Shown here piece after piece: positions 53,842 to 61,707 of a stretch of 64,000 nucleotides of DNA. Made by a program: the position numbers and the translations under genes. This stretch comes from an uncultured Oscillibacter sp. Lineage in GTDB: Bacteria > Bacillota > Clostridia > Oscillospirales > Oscillospiraceae. Where the stretch lies: contig CAJTMG010000016.1 of assembly GCA_910577405.1 (NCBI GenBank), positions 11,324 through 75,323 on the forward strand, given 5' to 3'. A model generated the notes under the pieces. It was given only the letters and a program-made list of their open reading frames with translations, made no database searches and was not told the origin of the DNA. How positions within the stretch are numbered: position 1 is the first letter of the stretch; every line of letters starts with the position of its first letter.

Positions 53842-54840
53842 ATGGCAGTGAATTTGAAAGGAAGAAGTTTTCTGACGCTGGAGGACTTTACGCCCACGGA
53901 GATCCGGTATCTTCTGGACCTGGGCCACGACCTGAAAGCCAAGCGCCGGGCCGGGATCTGCGACCCTGCTCTGAAGGGAAAGCATATTGTCCTGCTGTTT
54001 GAGAAGACCTCCACCCGGACCCGTTGTTCCTTTGAGGTCGCCGCGACGCAGGAGGGCGCCCACGTGACGTACCTGGACGCGGGCAGCTCCCAGATGGGCA
54101 AAAAGGAATCTCTGGAGGACTCCGCCAAGGTCTTGGGCCGGTTCTTTGACGGCATTGAGTATCGCGGCTATGCCCAGAGCGCGGTGGAGGACCTGGCGGA
54201 ATACGCGGGAGTGCCTGTCTGGAACGGCCTGACGGACGCGGACCATCCCACGCAGATTCTGGCGGATATGATGACTCTGGAGGAGCACTGCAAAAAGCCT
54301 CTGAACAAGATGAAGGTGGTGTTCCCCGGCGACGTGCGGAATAATATGTGTTACGCCTGGATGATTGGCGCGGCAAAAATGGGAATGCACTTTGTCGGTC
54401 TGGGTCCCCAGGAGCTTGCCCAGCAGATGGATCATGAGCTGGTGAAGCGCGTCTTTGCGGAGGCCCGGCAGAACGGCGGTCTGATTGAAATCACCGACAG
54501 CGTTTCCTCCCTTAAAGGCGCGGATATGATTTATGGCGATATCTGGGCGTCCATGGGCGAGGAGGACCTGATTCCCAAGCGCGCCGAACTCCTCTCTCCC
54601 TACCGCGTGACAGAGGAGACCCTGAAGGCCACCGAAAACCCCGACGTTCTCTATATGCACTGCCTGCCCTCCTTCCACGATTTCGAGACGAAGCTTGCAA
54701 AGGAATGGCAGGAAAAGGGCGTGGATATCCGGGAGGTCACCGACGAGGTCTTCCGCGGTCCTCACAGCGTGGTATTCGACGAAGCCGAGAACCGGATGCA
54801 CTCCATCAAGGCCGTTCTGGTAGCAACAATCGGGAAATAA
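53842..54840 (+). CDS. arcB: Ornithine carbamoyltransferase (catabolic by context)
   Basis: 332 residues, complete. Active-site motifs: FEKTSTRTRCSFEVAA for carbamoyl phosphate, HPTQILADM, and MHCLPSFHD (HCLP). In the arginine deiminase pathway the enzyme runs citrulline phosphorolysis to ornithine and carbamoyl phosphate. Context next to arginine deiminase favours that catabolic role over biosynthesis (argF). AAAGGAAAT precedes the ATG. The 114-base gap before it contains GAATGAGGAATT-type repeat words. The carrier gene follows after 13 bases. Confidence 0.95.
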   Translation: MAVNLKGRSFLTLEDFTPTEIRYLLDLGHDLKAKRRAGICDPALKGKHIVLLFEKTSTRTRCSFEVAATQEGAHVTYLDAGSSQMGKKESLEDSAKVLGRFFDGIEYRGYAQSAVEDLAEYAGVPVWNGLTDADHPTQILADMMTLEEHCKKPLNKMKVVFPGDVRNNMCYAWMIGAAKMGMHFVGLGPQELAQQMDHELVKRVFAEARQNGGLIEITDSVSSLKGADMIYGDIWASMGEEDLIPKRAELLSPYRVTEETLKATENPDVLYMHCLPSFHDFETKLAKEWQEKGVDIREVTDEVFRGPHSVVFDEAENRMHSIKAVLVATIGK

Positions 54841-54853
54841 GGCGGGGATTTTT

Positions 54854-56242
54854 TTGGAAAAGCGAAAATTCCGGATGCCCACCGCCTACACCATCCTGTT
54901 TCTGCTGATCATCCTTGTAGCCGCGGCGACCTGGCTGATACCGGCTGGCGCTTACGACTATGTGGACGGCGTGCCCCAGGCGGGAACCTACCATCCGGCG
55001 GACCCCAGCCCCCAGGGAATCGGCGCGGTTCTGAAAGCGGCCTTTTCCGGTTTCTACGACGCTGTGGATGTGTGCGTATTTATCCTGATGGTAGGCGGCT
55101 TTCTGGGCGTTGTGATGAAGACGGGCGCGGTGGATGCAGGGGTGGGCAGTATTATCCGGCATCTGGGCGGAAAGGAAAAATGGCTGATTCCCATCCTGAT
55201 GCTGCTCTTTGGACTGGGCGGCACCACCTACGGTATGTGGGAGGAAACCATGGCCTTCTATCCCCTTCTGATCCCGGTCTTTCTTGCGGCGGGCTATGAC
55301 GCGGTGGTGGGCATTTCGGTTATACTCCTTGGCGCGGGCGCGGGAGTCATCAGCTCCACGGTCAACCCATTTGCCACCGGGATCGCGGCAGGCTTTGCGG
55401 GGGTGTCTCTGGGCGAGGGGATTCTCCTGCGGGTTTTGCAATGGGTGATCTTTGAAAGCGCGGCCATCTGGTTTGTCATGGCGTACGCGGCACGGGTAAA
55501 GAAGAATCCCGCCCGGTCTGTTGTGGGCGTGGGCGCGGGGAAAATCCAGGCCAATATGGAGCAATCCGTGGAGTACACGCCCCGCCGGAAGGTCATTATG
55601 GTGATTTTCACCCTGACGTTCCTGATTATGATTTATGGCGTGATACCCTTTGACGAAATGGGTCTGCCGCTGCCGGTGCTGGGCTGGTGGTTCCCGGAAC
55701 TGAGCGCCCTGTTTCTGGCGGCTGGCGTGATCGTGGGTCTGCTGGACGGCCAGAGGGAAGATGAAATCGCGGAGACCTTTGTTGCCGGCTGCGCGGATCT
55801 TCTGGGCGTTGCGCTGATTATCGGGATCAGCCGGGGCATTACGGTCCTGATGAACGACGGCGGCATTACGGACACAGTGCTGCATTGGGGAGAGGACGCG
55901 CTGTCCGGAGCGGGGGCGTTCAGCTTTGTGCTCCTGGTCTACCTGATTTACCTGCCCCTGACCATCCTGATCCCCTCTTCCTCCGGCCTGGCGACCCTTT
56001 CCGTACCCATTATGGCGCCGCTGGGACAATTTGCGGGAGTAGGCGGCGATCTGGTGGTCACAGCCTTTCAATCCGCGTCAGGTCTTGTCAATCTGATCAC
56101 CCCCACGGCGGCGGTGGTCATGGGCGCGCTGGCTCTGGGTCACGTCCCCTATGACCGCTGGGTGAAATACGTCTGGAAGCTGGTTCTCTATTTCTTTCTC
56201 CTGACCATTGTTCTCCTGCTGATAGGCGCTGCGCTTTCGTAG
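54854..56242 (+). CDS. YfcC/DcuC-type carrier, likely arginine-ornithine exchange
   Basis: 462 residues with about twelve membrane segments. YTILFLLIILVAAATWLIPAGAYDYV near the N-terminus and GLGGTTYGMWEETMAFYPLLIPVFLAAGYD match the YfcC family (C4-dicarboxylate/AbgT-like, PF03606). Such carriers stand beside arginine deiminase genes in many Firmicutes and are assumed to exchange arginine for ornithine; that role is inference. The TTG at 54854 is the only start that keeps the N-terminus; the upstream GGCGGGGA is a weak ribosome binding site, so low or coupled translation is likely. No carbamate kinase follows. Confidence 0.88.
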   Translation: MEKRKFRMPTAYTILFLLIILVAAATWLIPAGAYDYVDGVPQAGTYHPADPSPQGIGAVLKAAFSGFYDAVDVCVFILMVGGFLGVVMKTGAVDAGVGSIIRHLGGKEKWLIPILMLLFGLGGTTYGMWEETMAFYPLLIPVFLAAGYDAVVGISVILLGAGAGVISSTVNPFATGIAAGFAGVSLGEGILLRVLQWVIFESAAIWFVMAYAARVKKNPARSVVGVGAGKIQANMEQSVEYTPRRKVIMVIFTLTFLIMIYGVIPFDEMGLPLPVLGWWFPELSALFLAAGVIVGLLDGQREDEIAETFVAGCADLLGVALIIGISRGITVLMNDGGITDTVLHWGEDALSGAGAFSFVLLVYLIYLPLTILIPSSSGLATLSVPIMAPLGQFAGVGGDLVVTAFQSASGLVNLITPTAAVVMGALALGHVPYDRWVKYVWKLVLYFFLLTIVLLLIGAALS

Positions 56243-56267
56243 GAGTGAAACGGCAGAATCCCATACC

Positions 56268-56309
56268 GGAGCGGCAGAGGAGGGCGCAAGGTCCGCCGTC
56301 TGCCGCTCC
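56268..56309. terminator. Large hairpin after the arginine cluster
   Basis: GGAGCGGCAGA pairs perfectly with TCTGCCGCTCC (11 bp). No T-run follows, so termination would need another factor; it may instead protect the 3' end. Confidence 0.4.
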
Positions 56310-56404
56310 CATCCGGCTGCCGGGCGGTTTCATGGGGCAGTATATGCTAAAGACTGTCGGCTTCATTAAATACTGGATGTTTTCAAAGAGGTAGTACATA
56401 TTTT

Positions 56405-56420
56405 GGACTGAAACGGGTCC
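56405..56420. promoter_or_regulatory. Operator-like repeat 1 upstream of Xre gene
   Basis: GGACTGAAACGGGTCC, a near-palindrome matching the copy at 56459 at 14 of 16 positions. Confidence 0.55.
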
Positions 56421-56458
56421 CATTACAAATCGGAATGTTTTTACAATAAAGTCACAAA

Positions 56459-56474
56459 GGACCGAAACTGGTCC
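56459..56474. promoter_or_regulatory. Operator-like repeat 2 upstream of Xre gene
   Basis: GGACCGAAACTGGTCC, an inverted repeat (GGACC/GGTCC) 54 bp after the first copy, about five helical turns. A TACAAT -10-like element lies between the copies. The second copy is followed by GTTTTTT, so it could also act as a short terminator hairpin. Confidence 0.55.
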
Positions 56475-56491
56475 GTTTTTTGAGGTTGGTT

Positions 56492-56734
56492 ATGGCAGAA
56501 CAGAAAATTAAGCAGGACATACCGATCGGGGAGAACATCCGGCGGATCCGACAGGCGCAGAAGATTGGGCAGACGGAGCTGGTACGACGCCTACAGCTTG
56601 AGGGCGTGGAGATGACCCGGGAAGCCCTGGTGAAGCTGGAACGGGGGACGCAGCACATCCGGGCGAGCCAGCTCCGTGGCCTGCGGGACGCGTTGGGGAC
56701 CACCTACGACGAGCTTTTGGAGGAATCCCTGTGA
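56492..56734 (+). CDS. Xre-family helix-turn-helix regulator, 80 residues
   Basis: Almost entirely one helix-turn-helix domain: IGENIRRIRQAQKIGQTELVRRLQLEGVEMTREALVKLERGTQHIRASQLRGLRDALGTTYDELL. It is the size of a minimal Cro/C1-type repressor. The ATG at 56492 follows TGAGGTTG. Its stop overlaps the GTG start of the ComF-type gene (GTGA), so the two are translationally coupled. The two operator-like repeats just upstream suggest autoregulation, which is inference. Confidence 0.85.
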   Translation: MAEQKIKQDIPIGENIRRIRQAQKIGQTELVRRLQLEGVEMTREALVKLERGTQHIRASQLRGLRDALGTTYDELLEESL

Positions 56735-57390
56735 AGCTGCTGGACCTGCTCTTTCCGCCCCAATGCCCCTTTTGCCGGCGGATTCTGGAGCGGCCCGGCG
56801 TCTGCCCCGACTGCGAATGCGCCCTGCCCAGGACCTCTGCCGCGGACGGGCTCCGGGACTTATCAGGCGTTCCCTGCGCGTCGCCGTTATGGTATCAGGG
56901 CCCGGTCCGGGACGCGCTTCGGGGCCTGAAATTCAGCGGGCGCATAGGAACGGCGGAGGCCCTGGGCGGTCTGCTGGCAGAATGCGCCGCGGAGCACTTT
57001 TCAGGTGAATTTGACACAGTTACCTGGACGCCGCTCAGCCGGAAACGCCATCGGGAACGGGGTTACAATCAGGCCCGGCTGCTGGCAGAGAGCGCGTGCC
57101 GGTACTGGAACGTGAAGCCGGTGCGTCTTTTGGAGAAGTTCCGGGAGAATCCGGCGCAGTCGGGCCTTGAGAACGCCGCCGCCCGCTGGGAAAATGTCCG
57201 GGGCGTCTACCGGGCCATAGGAGAGCCTGCCGGGAAAAATATCCTGCTGGTGGACGATATCTGCACCACTGGCGCTACCCTGACCGCCTGCGCAAAGTCC
57301 CTGCAATCTGCCGGGGCGCACAAGGTTTTCTGCCTGACAGCCGCCAGAACGCCGCAAATGGCCGAAAATGGGGAATCTCGGAAAGAATAG
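56731..57390 (+). CDS. ComF-type phosphoribosyltransferase
   Basis: 219 residues. An N-terminal zinc-ribbon CPFCRRILERPGVCPDC (~11-27) is followed by the phosphoribosyltransferase fold: WTPLSRKRHRERGYNQARLLAES and the PRPP loop ILLVDDICTTGATLTAC. ComF/GntX-type proteins are needed for DNA uptake steps in competent bacteria and are found in many non-competent ones; the substrate is unknown. The GTG start at 56731 overlaps the Xre stop. comM in this same window is another transformation-linked gene. mreB follows after a gap with its own promoter. Confidence 0.92.
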   Translation: MKLLDLLFPPQCPFCRRILERPGVCPDCECALPRTSAADGLRDLSGVPCASPLWYQGPVRDALRGLKFSGRIGTAEALGGLLAECAAEHFSGEFDTVTWTPLSRKRHRERGYNQARLLAESACRYWNVKPVRLLEKFRENPAQSGLENAAARWENVRGVYRAIGEPAGKNILLVDDICTTGATLTACAKSLQSAGAHKVFCLTAARTPQMAENGESRKE

Positions 57391-57391
57391 C

Positions 57392-57420
57392 TTGCAATCC
57401 GGAAACAGGACCGCTATAAT
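57392..57420 (+). promoter_or_regulatory. mreB promoter
   Basis: TTGCAA, 17 bases, TATAAT, about 80 bases before the start. Confidence 0.75.
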
Positions 57421-57499
57421 ACAAACTGTATGATTACAGAAAGGCGGCTGGAAAACGTCCGCTTAAACGAATGTAATATAGAAGTTGGAGGAATCGTCC

Positions 57500-58519
57500 A
57501 TGTCAAAAGATATCGGTATCGACCTTGGCACCGCTTCCGTGCTGGTCTACGTGAAGGGCAAAGGCATTGTCCTTAACGAACCCTCGGTAGTGGCTCTGGA
57601 CAAAAACACCGGCAAGCTCCTGAAAGTAGGCACCGACGCGCAGGCGATGCTGGGACGTACGCCCGGGAATATTATCGCCATCCGGCCCCTTCGGGAGGGC
57701 GTTATTTCCGACTACGATATGACGGAACGGATGCTGCGGGAATTCATTCACAAGGTGGCCGGGGTATCCCTGTTCAAACCCCGGGTGATTATCTGTGTGC
57801 CCTCCGGAATCACGGAGGTAGAAGAGCGCGCCGTCATTGACGCGGGCATCTCCGCTGGGGCGCGAAAGGTCTTTTTGATTGAAGAACCCGTCGCCGCGGC
57901 CATCGGTGCGGGAATCGACATCGCCAAGCCTGATGGTCATATGGTGGTGGACATCGGCGGCGGCACGGCGGATATCGCGGTCATTTCCCTCAGCGGCGTG
58001 GTGGAATCCGCTTCCATCAAGATCGCCGGCGACCAGCTCAACGAGGCCGTGGTGAAGTATATGCGCCGGAAACATAATCTGCTGGTAGGCGAACGGACCG
58101 CGGAGGAAATGAAGAAACAAATTGGCTGCGTGTTCCCCAAGGAAGAAGAGGAGACCCTGGATGTAAAGGGCCGCTGCCTGTTGACGGGTCTTCCAAAGGT
58201 GGTTACGGTCAGCTCTACCGAGATGATGGACGCTTTCGAGGAGCCGGTGGAGCGTATCATGGAGGCCATCCATTCCGTCCTGGAGCGCACGCCCCCGGAG
58301 CTGGTGGCCGATATCTCCACCAACGGCATCGTGATGACCGGCGGCGGCAGTCTGGTGTCCGGCTTCGACAGGCTGGTGACCGCCCGGACAGGCATTCATA
58401 CCGTGATCGCCGAGGACGCCATCTCCTGCGTGGCCCTGGGTACCGGCAAGAGCCTTGACTCCCTGAACAATATGCAGGACGGCACCATGAACCTCAGCCG
58501 CCGCAAACAGATGAACTGA
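57500..58519 (+). CDS. mreB: MreB/Mbl-type actin-like cell-shape protein
   Basis: 339 residues, normal size. It polymerises under the membrane and guides lateral wall synthesis. Actin-fold motifs: KDIGIDLGTASVLVYVKGKGIVLNEPSVVA (phosphate 1), VVDIGGGTADIAVISL (phosphate 2), GIVMTGGGSLVSGF (adenosine), plus IRPLREGVISDYDMTERMLREFI. The ATG at 57500 follows GGAGG; an upstream in-frame start at 57485 overlaps that site. No mreC or mreD follows, so this may be an additional Mbl or MreBH-like paralogue. Confidence 0.95.
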   Translation: MSKDIGIDLGTASVLVYVKGKGIVLNEPSVVALDKNTGKLLKVGTDAQAMLGRTPGNIIAIRPLREGVISDYDMTERMLREFIHKVAGVSLFKPRVIICVPSGITEVEERAVIDAGISAGARKVFLIEEPVAAAIGAGIDIAKPDGHMVVDIGGGTADIAVISLSGVVESASIKIAGDQLNEAVVKYMRRKHNLLVGERTAEEMKKQIGCVFPKEEEETLDVKGRCLLTGLPKVVTVSSTEMMDAFEEPVERIMEAIHSVLERTPPELVADISTNGIVMTGGGSLVSGFDRLVTARTGIHTVIAEDAISCVALGTGKSLDSLNNMQDGTMNLSRRKQMN

Positions 58520-58535
58520 CGGAGTGTCCTTACAC

Positions 58536-58567
58536 GGGGCCGCCCTTCCTTGGGTGGTCCCTTCTTC
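58536..58567 (+). terminator. mreB terminator
   Basis: GGGGCCGCCC pairs with GGGTGGTCCC (two G.U), followed by TTCTTC. Confidence 0.6.
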
Positions 58568-58624
58568 ACAGACGGCTTCTGGCTCCTTCTTCCATGGCCG
58601 GCTGTTGACAAGCGAGGTGGAATT

Positions 58625-59557
58625 GTGAAAAAAGTTGGAATTACCATCGGACTGCCCAGGGCGCTGCTGTATTACCGGTATCGCGTCTTCTGGGAGACCT
58701 TTTTTCAGGAATTGGGCTTTGAGATCGTGGCCAGCGAACCTACAAACCGGGAGATTCTCGAACAGGGCGCGGCTCTGGCCATCGACGAAGCCTGCCTGTC
58801 TTTGAAAGTCTATCTGGGTCACGTGGCCGCGCTGGTGGGCAAGTGCGATTTTATCCTGATCCCAAGAATCAGCAATTTCGGGCGGCATCGGAATATGTGT
58901 ACCCGCTTTGAAGCCCTGCCGGATTTGACGCGTCATGTCTTCCGGGACCGGCGGCTTCAGATCCTCTCCTATGAATTGGACGTTCTGGAGAAAAAGGACG
59001 AGGAGAACGCGCTGATGGAAATGTGCAGAACTTTGGACTGTGTTTCAACAAAGGCGTTCAAACGGGCCTATAAGAAAGCGAAAAAGGCTGATACGGAACA
59101 TTTCCGGGAACGCTGCCGGAAACAGGACGCCCTTGCCCGCCGGGATGGGATGAAGGTCCTCATTGCCGCTCACAGCTACGTGGCCGAAGACCCCTTTATG
59201 GGCCGTATGGTCACGGATTACCTGCGGAAAAACGGCGTGATCCCCCTCCGGGCCGACCTGACCGACCATGACGACGCGCTCAAGCACAGCCGGGAACTGT
59301 CGCCTACCTGCAAATGGGAAATCAGCCGGGAAATCCTGGGCGGCATTCAGAAACGGAAGGACGGCATTGATGGAATCATTCTGCTCAGCGCCTTCCCCTG
59401 CGGTCCCGACGCTATGGTGAATGAACTGATTGCCCGCCGCGTCAAGGGAATTCCTATGCTGAACCTGGTCCTGGACGCGCAGAGCGGTACTGCGGGCGTG
59501 GAGACCAGATTGGAGAGCTTTATTGATATTATCCGCTTTAAGGAGGGGTCCCTGTAA
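58625..59557 (+). CDS. Acyl-CoA dehydratase activase-related protein (COG3580-like)
   Basis: 310 residues from the GTG at 58625 (GAGGTGG upstream). KKVGITIGLPRALLYYRYRVFWETFFQELGFEIVASEPTNREILEQG is the start of the DUF2229/COG3580 family, which is related to the R-2-hydroxyacyl-CoA dehydratase and benzoyl-CoA reductase subunits (HgdB fold). Conserved Cys positions that could hold a 4Fe-4S cluster include AIDEACLSLKVYLGH and SAFPCGPDAMVNELI. It is the first of three genes with overlaps of a base or gaps of one base; in many Clostridia these units are fused into one giant protein. The substrate is unknown. Confidence 0.83.
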   Translation: MKKVGITIGLPRALLYYRYRVFWETFFQELGFEIVASEPTNREILEQGAALAIDEACLSLKVYLGHVAALVGKCDFILIPRISNFGRHRNMCTRFEALPDLTRHVFRDRRLQILSYELDVLEKKDEENALMEMCRTLDCVSTKAFKRAYKKAKKADTEHFRERCRKQDALARRDGMKVLIAAHSYVAEDPFMGRMVTDYLRKNGVIPLRADLTDHDDALKHSRELSPTCKWEISREILGGIQKRKDGIDGIILLSAFPCGPDAMVNELIARRVKGIPMLNLVLDAQSGTAGVETRLESFIDIIRFKEGSL

Positions 59558-60633
59558 TGGCCGGAGCTGTCAGACGTAAAATCGCGTTTCCCCGTTACGC
59601 CGAGTATCACTGCGCCTTTCGGTACATCGCGGAGCAGGCGTTGGGAGTGCAGTATATCCTGCCGCCGCCCCTTACCCGGCATACCATGGAGCTGGGAGCC
59701 AAGTACAGCCCGGAGTTTGTCTGCACGCCCTTCAAAACTTGCCTGGGCAGCATGATAGAAGCCCTGGAAGCCGGCGCGGATACCCTCTTTATGACCCATG
59801 GACTCTGCCGCCTGGGTTACTACGGCGAGCTTTTGGAGCAGATTCTGCGGGATCTTGGCTATCAGTTCGACTTTATCAACCTCTCTGATTACGATATGAG
59901 CAAGAAAAAGGATTTGATTAAAGTCGTCCGCCGTTTCAATCCAAAGGTCAATCCCGCCCGCTTCCTGACCCAGTTCATGGAGGGCGCGCGGATGGTGGAG
60001 TACCTGGATGAGATTACCGCCGAGTATTACCGGAACTGTGGGTTCGACGCCTCCGGAGGGGACTATAAACGGGCTTACCAGAATTTCCTGAACGATATGT
60101 ATACCGCCCAGAACCGCGCCGATGTGGAGAATGGCTATCGGAGAGCCCGGAGCGCGATGCAGGCTGTGCCCCTGGATAAACCTGAACGGCCTCTGCGGGT
60201 GGGGATCGCAGGGGAGTTCTATACCGTTATGGACGCTTTTTCCAATCTGGAGCTGGAACAGAAGCTTGCTGATATGCGGGTGGAGGTCCATCGCTGGATG
60301 AATGTCACAAATCAGTTTATGCACTATAAGAGCCATAGAAATATGCGGGTCAAGATTATGGACCTCTGTCAGTACGAAATGGGACCCACCGCCGCCGCAA
60401 ATATCTGGTGGGCCAAACGCTGCGCTGAACGGAATTTCGACGGCATCGTGCATATCAAATCCGCAAGCTGCACCCCTGAAATCGATGTCATGCCTGTGCT
60501 CCAGACCATCAGCAGAGATTATAAAATTCCTGTCCTCTACCTGACCTACGACGCCCAGACCAGCGACGTGGGCCTGCAAACCCGGCTGGAGGCGTTCTAT
60601 GATATGATCGATATGAGAAAGAAGGTGCTTTGA
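59557..60633 (+). CDS. Second HgdB-fold component (COG3581-like)
   Basis: 358 residues. FPRYAEYHCAFRYIAEQALGVQYILPPPLTRHTMELGAKYSPEFVCTPFKTCLGSMIEALEAGADTLFM and the later GLCRLGYYGELLEQILRDLGY match the COG3581 family, the partner of COG3580. Cys residues in FVCTPFKTCLG and SASCTPEIDVMP (read as KSASCTPEID) are good cluster-ligand candidates. It overlaps the previous gene by one base (TAATG) and is followed one base later by the ATPase gene, so a stoichiometric complex is likely. Confidence 0.83.
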   Translation: MAGAVRRKIAFPRYAEYHCAFRYIAEQALGVQYILPPPLTRHTMELGAKYSPEFVCTPFKTCLGSMIEALEAGADTLFMTHGLCRLGYYGELLEQILRDLGYQFDFINLSDYDMSKKKDLIKVVRRFNPKVNPARFLTQFMEGARMVEYLDEITAEYYRNCGFDASGGDYKRAYQNFLNDMYTAQNRADVENGYRRARSAMQAVPLDKPERPLRVGIAGEFYTVMDAFSNLELEQKLADMRVEVHRWMNVTNQFMHYKSHRNMRVKIMDLCQYEMGPTAAANIWWAKRCAERNFDGIVHIKSASCTPEIDVMPVLQTISRDYKIPVLYLTYDAQTSDVGLQTRLEAFYDMIDMRKKVL

Positions 60634-60634
60634 T

Positions 60635-61585
60635 ATGGAACAGGCTTTTTTGGGCGTCGACGTGGGCTCTATCTCTACCAAAGGCGTAATTATCGATAAG
60701 GACAACCGGATTCTCAGCAGTCAGTATATCTGGACCCAGGGAGATCCGATTGGGGCCGTCAAGGAGCTGGTGGGGCTTCTGGAGGGGCAGTTTGACAAGA
60801 GCCGTTACCAGATCGCGGCGACTGGAACCACCGGAAGCGCGAGAAAATTGGTGGGGGCCATCCTTGGCGCGACCATGGTCAAGAATGAAATCACCGCTCA
60901 CGCCGTGGGAACTACTACCTTTTATCCCGATGTGCGGACCATCCTTGAAATCGGCGGGCAGGATTCCAAAATCATTCTCGTCGAAAACGGCGTGGCGGTG
61001 GACTATGCCATGAATACCCTCTGTGCCGCAGGGACCGGCGCGTTTCTTTCCAGTCAGGCGAAACGGCTGGGCATCGAGGTGGAGGAAATCGGCGACTATG
61101 CCCTGCGGTCCAGCCATCCGACTCAGATTGCCGCGCGCTGTACGGTCTTTGCAGAGTCCGATTTGGTCCATAAAATCCAGATGGGGCATCCGAAAGAGGA
61201 TATCATTGCCGGAGTCTGCAACGCCGTGGCCGCAAACTACCTCAATAACGTGGGCAAGGGGAAGAAAATCGTTTCTCCGGTGGTCTTCCAGGGCGGCGTG
61301 AGTAAAAATAAGGGCGTTGTGGCCGCGTTTGAGCGTACCCTGGGCTGCCCCGTGATCGTCGACCCTAACGGACATCTGATGGGCGCGCTGGGAGTGGCGA
61401 TCCTGGCCAGAAAGGGCTCAAAACGGCAGGTTTTTGACTTCTCTGTGGAGAATATGGACTTCTGTACCCGGGAATCAAGCTGCGGCGGGTGCTCCAATCA
61501 TTGCGAGATTATCTGCGTCTACCGCGGGGATCAGATGATTGATTCCTGGGGCAATCGCTGTGAACGGGGCGCCAGAGTTCGCTGA
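60635..61585 (+). CDS. Acyl-CoA dehydratase activase (BcrA/BadF/HgdC ATPase)
   Basis: 316 residues. The ASKHA ATPase fold starts FLGVDVGSISTKGVIID. TTGSARKL, DIGGQDSK-like EIGGQDSKIILVENG and NTLCAAGTGAFLSSQAKRLGI carry the cluster-binding and nucleotide motifs of HgdC, an archerase that uses ATP to push a low-potential electron into its partner. The C-terminus adds CGGCSNHCEIICV, a Cys-rich motif absent from minimal HgdC. Together with the two preceding proteins it forms a COG3580-COG3581-COG1924 set. No classic dehydratase substrate gene is adjacent. A terminator follows. Confidence 0.92.
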   Translation: MEQAFLGVDVGSISTKGVIIDKDNRILSSQYIWTQGDPIGAVKELVGLLEGQFDKSRYQIAATGTTGSARKLVGAILGATMVKNEITAHAVGTTTFYPDVRTILEIGGQDSKIILVENGVAVDYAMNTLCAAGTGAFLSSQAKRLGIEVEEIGDYALRSSHPTQIAARCTVFAESDLVHKIQMGHPKEDIIAGVCNAVAANYLNNVGKGKKIVSPVVFQGGVSKNKGVVAAFERTLGCPVIVDPNGHLMGALGVAILARKGSKRQVFDFSVENMDFCTRESSCGGCSNHCEIICVYRGDQMIDSWGNRCERGARVR

Positions 61586-61616
61586 TTCCAGGCCGTAAAT
61601 ACAAAAAATATATAAA

Positions 61617-61660
61617 AACACACGGAATCCTGCTGTTTTCGGAATCCGTGTGTTCTTTTT
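61617..61660 (+). terminator. Terminator of the activase operon
   Basis: AACACACGGAATCC pairs with GGAATCCGTGTGTT (one mismatch), followed by CTTTTT. Confidence 0.85.
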
Positions 61661-61707
61661 GCGCCGGAATGCCAGGAGCGGGCTGTGTTTCGGAAATCGT
61701 CCATTTT

